DNA from: Haematobia irritans | Taxonomy: Eukaryota; Arthropoda; Insecta; Diptera; Muscidae | NCBI RefSeq assembly: GCF_050003625.1 | Contig: NC_134398.1 | Coordinates: 196,981,700-197,045,699 of the forward strand | Reading direction: 5' to 3' | DNA: 64,000 nucleotides | Part shown: positions 59,141 through 64,000 of the stretch, piece by piece | How the letters are laid out: each line of letters begins with the position of its first letter | Numbering within the stretch: position 1 is the first letter of the stretch | Notes under the pieces: generated by a model | Database searches by the model: none | What the model saw: only the letters and a program-made list of their open reading frames with translations | What the model was told of the DNA's origin: nothing | Position numbers and translations under genes: made by a program

Positions 59141-59742
59141 TTTCCATTTGTTTTGTTTTGTTATTGTTGGTTTTGTTCTTTAAGCATTGTTGTTGTCTTT
59201 TATTGCAGCTTAAAACCATACATTGACTAAACTACCAGTGTAGCTTAACCAACAGAGGAAAAGAATGTTGGGTTTTAAGCTGCAATAAAAGACAACAACA
59301 ATGCTTAAAGAACAAAACCAACAATAACAAAACAAAACAAATGGAAAAAGAAGAGGAGGCACGCTCAAAATAAACCCAGCCATGTGAATTCAAATCGATG
59401 ATTTGACAGTGGCATAGGAAAAAAGATATGTTTGTTTCGAATTTATTTCGGCATAAGCCGGCTATCAATGTAAAACCTTTTTTCGGAGGGTTCAAGTGTG
59501 GTTTTTGTTGGGTTTAATAAACTGCCTGAATTTATTCTGATAATTGGTTGATAGTTTTGCTGCAAGTAGAGGATGCTGATGAGGAATGTGGTAATTCCGA
59601 AACGTGCGTCCATCCAACCATCTTGCAGTCTATAGGGCTTTGCCCAAATAAATTTGACAAACATTCTTTTCCTCTGTTGGTTAAGCTACACTGGTAGTTT
59701 AGTCAATGTATGGTTTTAAGCTGCAATAAAAGACAACAACAA
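59141..59742. mobile_element. Fold-back type element in minisatellite, copy 1
   Basis: Perfect 77-bp inverted arms lie at 59141-59217 and 59271-59347 around a 53-bp loop (arm phrase GCATTGTTGTTGTCTTTTAT, loop phrase CTAAACTACCAGTGTAGCTT). The loop plus part of an arm recurs inverted at 59661-59742 (AAGCTACACTGGTAGTTTAG, then GGTTTTAAGCTGCAATAAAA). The interior holds GATGCTGATGAGGAATGTGG and CATCCAACCATCTTGCAGTC. Two short overlapping minus-strand frames show no domain. Confidence 0.7.
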
Positions 59743-61168
59743 TTTTATTTCTATAGAAAATTTTGTCAAAATTTTATTTCTATAGAAAATTTTGTCAAAA
59801 TTTTATTTTTATAGAAAATTTTGTCAAAATTTTATTTCTATAGAAAAATTTGTCAAAATTTTATTTCTATGGAAAATTTGTGAAAATTTTTTTTCTATAT
59901 TCTATTTTGTTAAATTTTTTTTCTATAGAAAATTTTTTAAAATTTAATTTATATAGAACATTTTGTCAACATTTTATTTCTATTGAAAATTTTGTCAAAA
60001 CTTTATTTCTATGTAAAATTTTGTCAAAATTTTATTTCTATAGAAAATTTTGTCAAAATTTTATTTCTATAAAAAAATTTTTGTCAAAATTTTATTTCTA
60101 TAGAAAATTTTGTCAAAAATTTTTTTTATCAAAAAATATAAAAATTTTGTCAATTTTTTATTGCTATAAAAAATTTTGTCAACATTTTATTTCTATTGAA
60201 AATTTTGTCAAAATTTTATTTCTATAGAAAATTTTGTCAAATTATTTCCATCGAAAATTTTGTAAAAATTTTATTTCTATCGAAAATTTTGTCAACATTT
60301 TATTTCTATTGGAAACTTTGTCACACTTTTATTTTTATAGAAAATTGTGTCACAATTTTATTTCTATAGAAAATTTTGTCACAATTTTATTTCTATAGAA
60401 AATTTTGTTAAAATGTTATTTCTATAGAACATTTTGTCAACATTTTATTTCTATAGAAAATTTTGTCAAACTTTTATTTCCATCGAAAATTTTGTAAAAA
60501 TTTTATTTCTATAGAAAATTTTGTCACAATTTTATTTCTATAGAAAATTTTGTCAAGAATTTTTTCCATAGAACATTTTGTCAAAATTTTATTTCCATAG
60601 AAAATTTTGTCAAAACTTTATTTCTGTATGAAATTTTGTCAAATCTTTATTTCTATAGAAAATTTTGTCAAAATTTTATTTCTGTGGAAAATTTATCAAT
60701 TTTTTTTTCTATATTCTATTAAAATTAAAATTTTTTTCTATAGAAAATTTCGTCAAAATTTCATTTCTATAAAAATTTTGTCAATTTTTTATTGCTATAG
60801 AAAATTTTGTCAAAATTGTGTTTCTATAAAAAATTTTGTCAAAATTTTATTGCTATAGAAAATTTTTATCAAAATTTAATTTCTATAGAAAATTTTGCCA
60901 AAATTTAATTTCTATAGAAAATTTTGCCAACCTTTTATTTCTATAGAAAATTTTGTCAAAAATTTATATATATATAGAAAATTTTGTCAAAATTTTATTT
61001 CTATAGAAAATTTTGTCACAATTTTATTTTTTTAGAAAATTTTGTCAAAATTTTATTTCTATAGAAAATTTTGTCAAAATTTTATTTCTATAGAAAATGT
61101 TGTCAAAATTTTATTTCTGTAGAAAATTTTGTCAAAATTTTGTTTCTATTGAAAATTTTGTTGTATTT
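59741..61168 (+). repeat. 29-bp minisatellite array
   Basis: About 49 units, many near-consensus (TTTCTATAGAAAATTTTGTC). An approximately 700-bp similarity exists between 59870-59940 and 60690-60760 (TTTTCTATATTCTATT variants), again indicating segmental amplification. The 125-codon frame at 59850-60227 is repeat translation. Confidence 0.88.
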
Positions 61169-61460
61169 TTTTTCGGGAGGTTCAAGTGTGATTCATTGTT
61201 GGGTTTAATGAACTGCCTGAATTTGTTCTGATAATTGGTTGATAGTTTTGCTGCAAGTAGGGGATGCTTATGAGGAATGTGGTAGTTCCGAAAAGGTGCG
61301 TCCATCCAACCATCTTGCAGTCTATAGGGCTTTGCCCAAATAAATTTGACAAACATTCTTTTCCTCTGTTGGTTAAGCTACACTTGTAGTTTAGTCAATG
61401 TTTGGTTTTAAGCTGAAACAAAAAAAAAAAAAACAAAAACAATGCTTAAAGAACAAAAAA
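61169..61460. mobile_element. Fold-back type element, copy 2 (partial)
   Basis: It repeats the right part of copy 1: CGGGAGGTTCAAGTGTG, CTGATAATTGGTTGATAGTT, CATCCAACCATCTTGCAGTC, CTCTGTTGGTTAAGCTACAC, then AAGCTGAAACAAAAA and AATGCTTAAAGAACAAAAAA. The left arm is absent. It also lies in the 29-bp array. Confidence 0.7.
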
Positions 61461-62825
61461 AGGGAATATAGAAAATTTTGTCAAAATTTTATTTTTATAG
61501 AAAATTTTGTCAAAATTTTATTTCTGTAGAAAATGTTGTCAAAAAATTTTTTTAGAAATTTTTTTTAAAATTTTATATCTATAGAAAAATTTGTCAAAAT
61601 TTTATTTCTATAGAAAATTTTGTCAAGATTTTATATCTATAGAAAACTTTGTCATAATTTTATTTCTATAGAAAATTTTGTCAAAATTTTATTTCTATAG
61701 AAAATTTTGTCAAAATTTTATTTCTATAGAAAATTTTGTCAAAATTGTATTTCTATAGAATATTTTGTCAAAATTTTATTTCTATAGAAAATTTTGTCAG
61801 AATTTTATTTCTATAGAAAATTTGGTTAAAAATTTTATTTCTATAGAAAATTTGGTCAAATTTTTATTTCTACAGAAAATTTTGTCAATTTTTTTTTTCT
61901 ATAGAAAATTTGGTTAAAAATTTTATTTCTATGGAAAATTTGTGAAAAAAAAATTTTTTTCTATATTCTATTTTGTTAACATTTTATTTCTATAGAAATT
62001 TTTGTCAAAGTTTTATTTCCATCGAAAATATTTAAAAAATTTTATTTTATCGAAAATTTTTTCAAAATTTTATTTCTATAGAAAACTTTGCACAATTATA
62101 TTCCTATAGAAAATTTTGTCAAAATTTTACTTCTATAGAAAATTATGTTAAAATTTTATTTCTATAGAAAATTTTGTTAAAATTTTATTTCCATAGAAAA
62201 TTTTGTCAACATTTATTTCTATAGAAAATTTTGTCAATTTTTTATTTCTGTAGAAAATTTTATCAAAATTTTATTTCTATAGAAAATTTTGTCATTTTTT
62301 TTCTATAGAAAATTTTGTTAAAATTTTATTTCTTTAGAAATTGTTTACAAAATTTTATTTCTATAGAATGTTTTGTCAAAATTTTATTTCTATAGAACAT
62401 TTTGTCAAAATTTTATTTCCATAGAAAATTTTGTCAAAACTTTATTTCCATAGAAAATTTTGTCAAAATTTTATTTCTATGAAAATTTGTAAATTTTTTT
62501 TTCTATATTCTATTTTGTTAAAATTTTTTTTCTGTAGAAAATTTTGTAAAAATTTTATTTCTATCGAAAATTTTTAAAATTTTATTTCTATAGAAAACTT
62601 TGTCACAATTTTATTTTTTAGAAAATTTTGTCCAAATTTTATTTCTATAGAAAATTTTGTCAAAATTTTATTTCTATAGAAAATTTTGTAATTTTTTTTC
62701 TATAGAAAATTTTGTAATTTTTTTTTCTATAGAAAATTTTGTTAAAATTTTATTTATATAGAAAATTTGGTCAAAATTTTATATCTGTAGAAAAATGTTG
62801 TCAAAATTTTATTTCTATAGAAAAC
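61461..62825 (+). repeat. 29-bp minisatellite array
   Basis: About 47 units. TTTTTTCTATATTCTATTTTGT variants at 61960 and 62500 mark a segmental repeat of about 540 bp. It ends abruptly at CTATAGAAAACTAGCGTAAC, where another repeat begins. Confidence 0.88.
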
Positions 62826-64000
62826 TAGCGTAACCCGGCCCGCTTCGCTGCGCCTTCCGAAGCATATTTGGAGGAATATTTTGCGTTAACTTAGTCAATT
62901 ATATCCTTCGTGCTGAAAACAAATTCGAAAAGATTTGAATTCTTTTAAACAAATCGGACTACTTGATTTTTCGTTTATAGGTACAAATACGGCGGGAGAG
63001 GGTGTACCTTCTTCTATATTTCTTTTGAATTTTAAGTGTGGTTTGTCAAGGAAAGGTATCCTTCTCCTCAACATATCTGAAAATTAAGCACTATATTATA
63101 ATAACATACAAAGAATTACTGTTTCCCATCCAATAAATCGGAAAAAGCAAAAATAGTAAAAAAATTTACCACATTAACATTTGCTAAAATGTTGGAAAAT
63201 GATGCACCCTCCACGTTGGCTGCCAATTTCATGTAAAATTAAGTTCTAAGTCTGGCAGAAGCCTGTGCAAAAATCATAAAATTATGTACCGAGTTCCCAT
63301 TTACGGACAACCATCTACTTTCAATTTAAGAAAAAAAACGGACAAAAGGGAACCCTTCCCCACCTTCGCTCCACTCCGACCTGATATCGGACTATCACGT
63401 ACCCTATATTAATTTCGCAACTACTCAATGGTCCCAATAAATTCTATCGAAGTAAATCGACATAGTTTATTTCAATTTTCCCCTTCCCCAACCAGATATC
63501 GAAAAATCATATACTAATTTAAAAATCATGTATAAATTTAATCACCGCCTCCCACGTTCCCTGTAAATTTCAAGTAGATCGACGATGTTTAAATTTTGCT
63601 CTATTGTTTTAAAGGGATGTCACTTTCCCCGATACAATATCGACAAACACCGTAGTGAATAGCACCCCTAACCTTCCCTGAAAATTCTTGAAACTTTCCT
63701 TCAAGTGTGGGGCAAGGAAGGTTGCCTCTTCGTTCATAAACTTCCCCCACTGCCTATGTACATTTCAAGAAAACTTAAGAATTGTTGTTTTTTTTTTGCA
63801 GTTTTAGTGGAGGACCTCCTCCCCGACTAAATATCGAAAAGTGATGTAGCGTATCTTTTCTAAACGTCCCAGAAAATGTCAAGCAAATTATAAGCCTAAA
63901 AGGGCGGCCTCTCCTCCGTCCAAATATCACAAAATCAGGTATCAACTAGTAATATCGTAACCTCTTCCCAGTCCTCTGTAAATTTCAAGTAACTCGGTAA
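62826..64000 (+). repeat. CCCGGCCCGC-headed degenerate tandem repeat, continues past window
   Basis: It begins AGCGTAACCCGGCCCGCTTC, the most GC-rich phrase in the region, followed by irregular units with CCCTGTAAATTTCAAGTAGA, GATATCGAAAAATCATATAC and TCCTTCCCCACC-type words. The same vocabulary occurs at 10880-11565 and briefly at 14709-14800. No coding frame of note. The identity of the family is unknown to me. Confidence 0.6.

Noticed and set aside
59850..60858. FYRKFCQNFIS-repeat proteins
   Set aside because: The 29-bp minisatellite read in frame; found wherever the array occurs on either strand.

Overview
The window is AT-rich, repeat-packed nuclear DNA from a fly. The best guess is a calyptrate dipteran, probably a muscid such as stable fly, horn fly or house fly. 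Two irritans-group mariners close to Himar1 (first described in horn fly), a rosa-type DD41D element, DINE-1/mini-me-like repeats and a tRNA-derived SINE paired with a LINE all point that way; species is inference. I see no bacterial-style operon, no functional tRNA or rRNA gene, and no convincing exon of a host gene. All recognisable protein-coding sequence belongs to transposons, so the region reads as intergenic or large-intron DNA. A 100-N assembly gap lies at 32902-33001.

The dominant feature is one architecture in several diverged families, which I label HINE-A, -B (with a variant D) and -C. Each starts near TTTTATACCC with a TATACCC..GGGTATA hairpin, then has a GTCT/GTCC microsatellite, a central tandem array, a GC-rich 3' hairpin, and the 3' terminus ACTTGTTT. 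This matches what is known of DINE-1/Helentron-associated repeats. The tandem unit is 153 bp in every family although the unit sequences differ. Copies lie at 1-1228, 3386-4777, 6358-9669, 11566-14708, 15642-21509, 29158-32620, 33300-34695, 38883-40582, 43716-45429, 47009-47501, 49384-51215 and 55976-56670.

The second abundant component is a 29-bp minisatellite around the palindrome TTTCTATAGAAA, about 12 kb in total. Two large blocks (34789-37984 and 42466-47000) are discrete elements with CACxGTTGC-type ends and 7-8 bp target duplications, so the minisatellite appears to be the body of a hAT-like non-autonomous element.

Coding transposons: an N-terminally truncated but open DD41D transposase (394-1107, minus); a multiply broken mariner (4821-6088, minus); a full-length mariner with one nonsense codon (27026-28319, plus); a DD37E Tc1/mariner whose catalytic Glu codon is TAG (29278-30569); and a 5'-truncated RNase H-bearing LINE with an 11-bp duplication (23687-25084, minus). 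A SINE at 57948-58240 shares its 3' tail with that LINE. Smaller pieces include two PIF/Harbinger-like MITEs with TTA duplications, two CCCAGC-ended MITEs, a fold-back element with 77-bp arms, and a pure TTA microsatellite of about 550 bp. Many insertions are nested with readable empty sites, so relative ages can be ordered.
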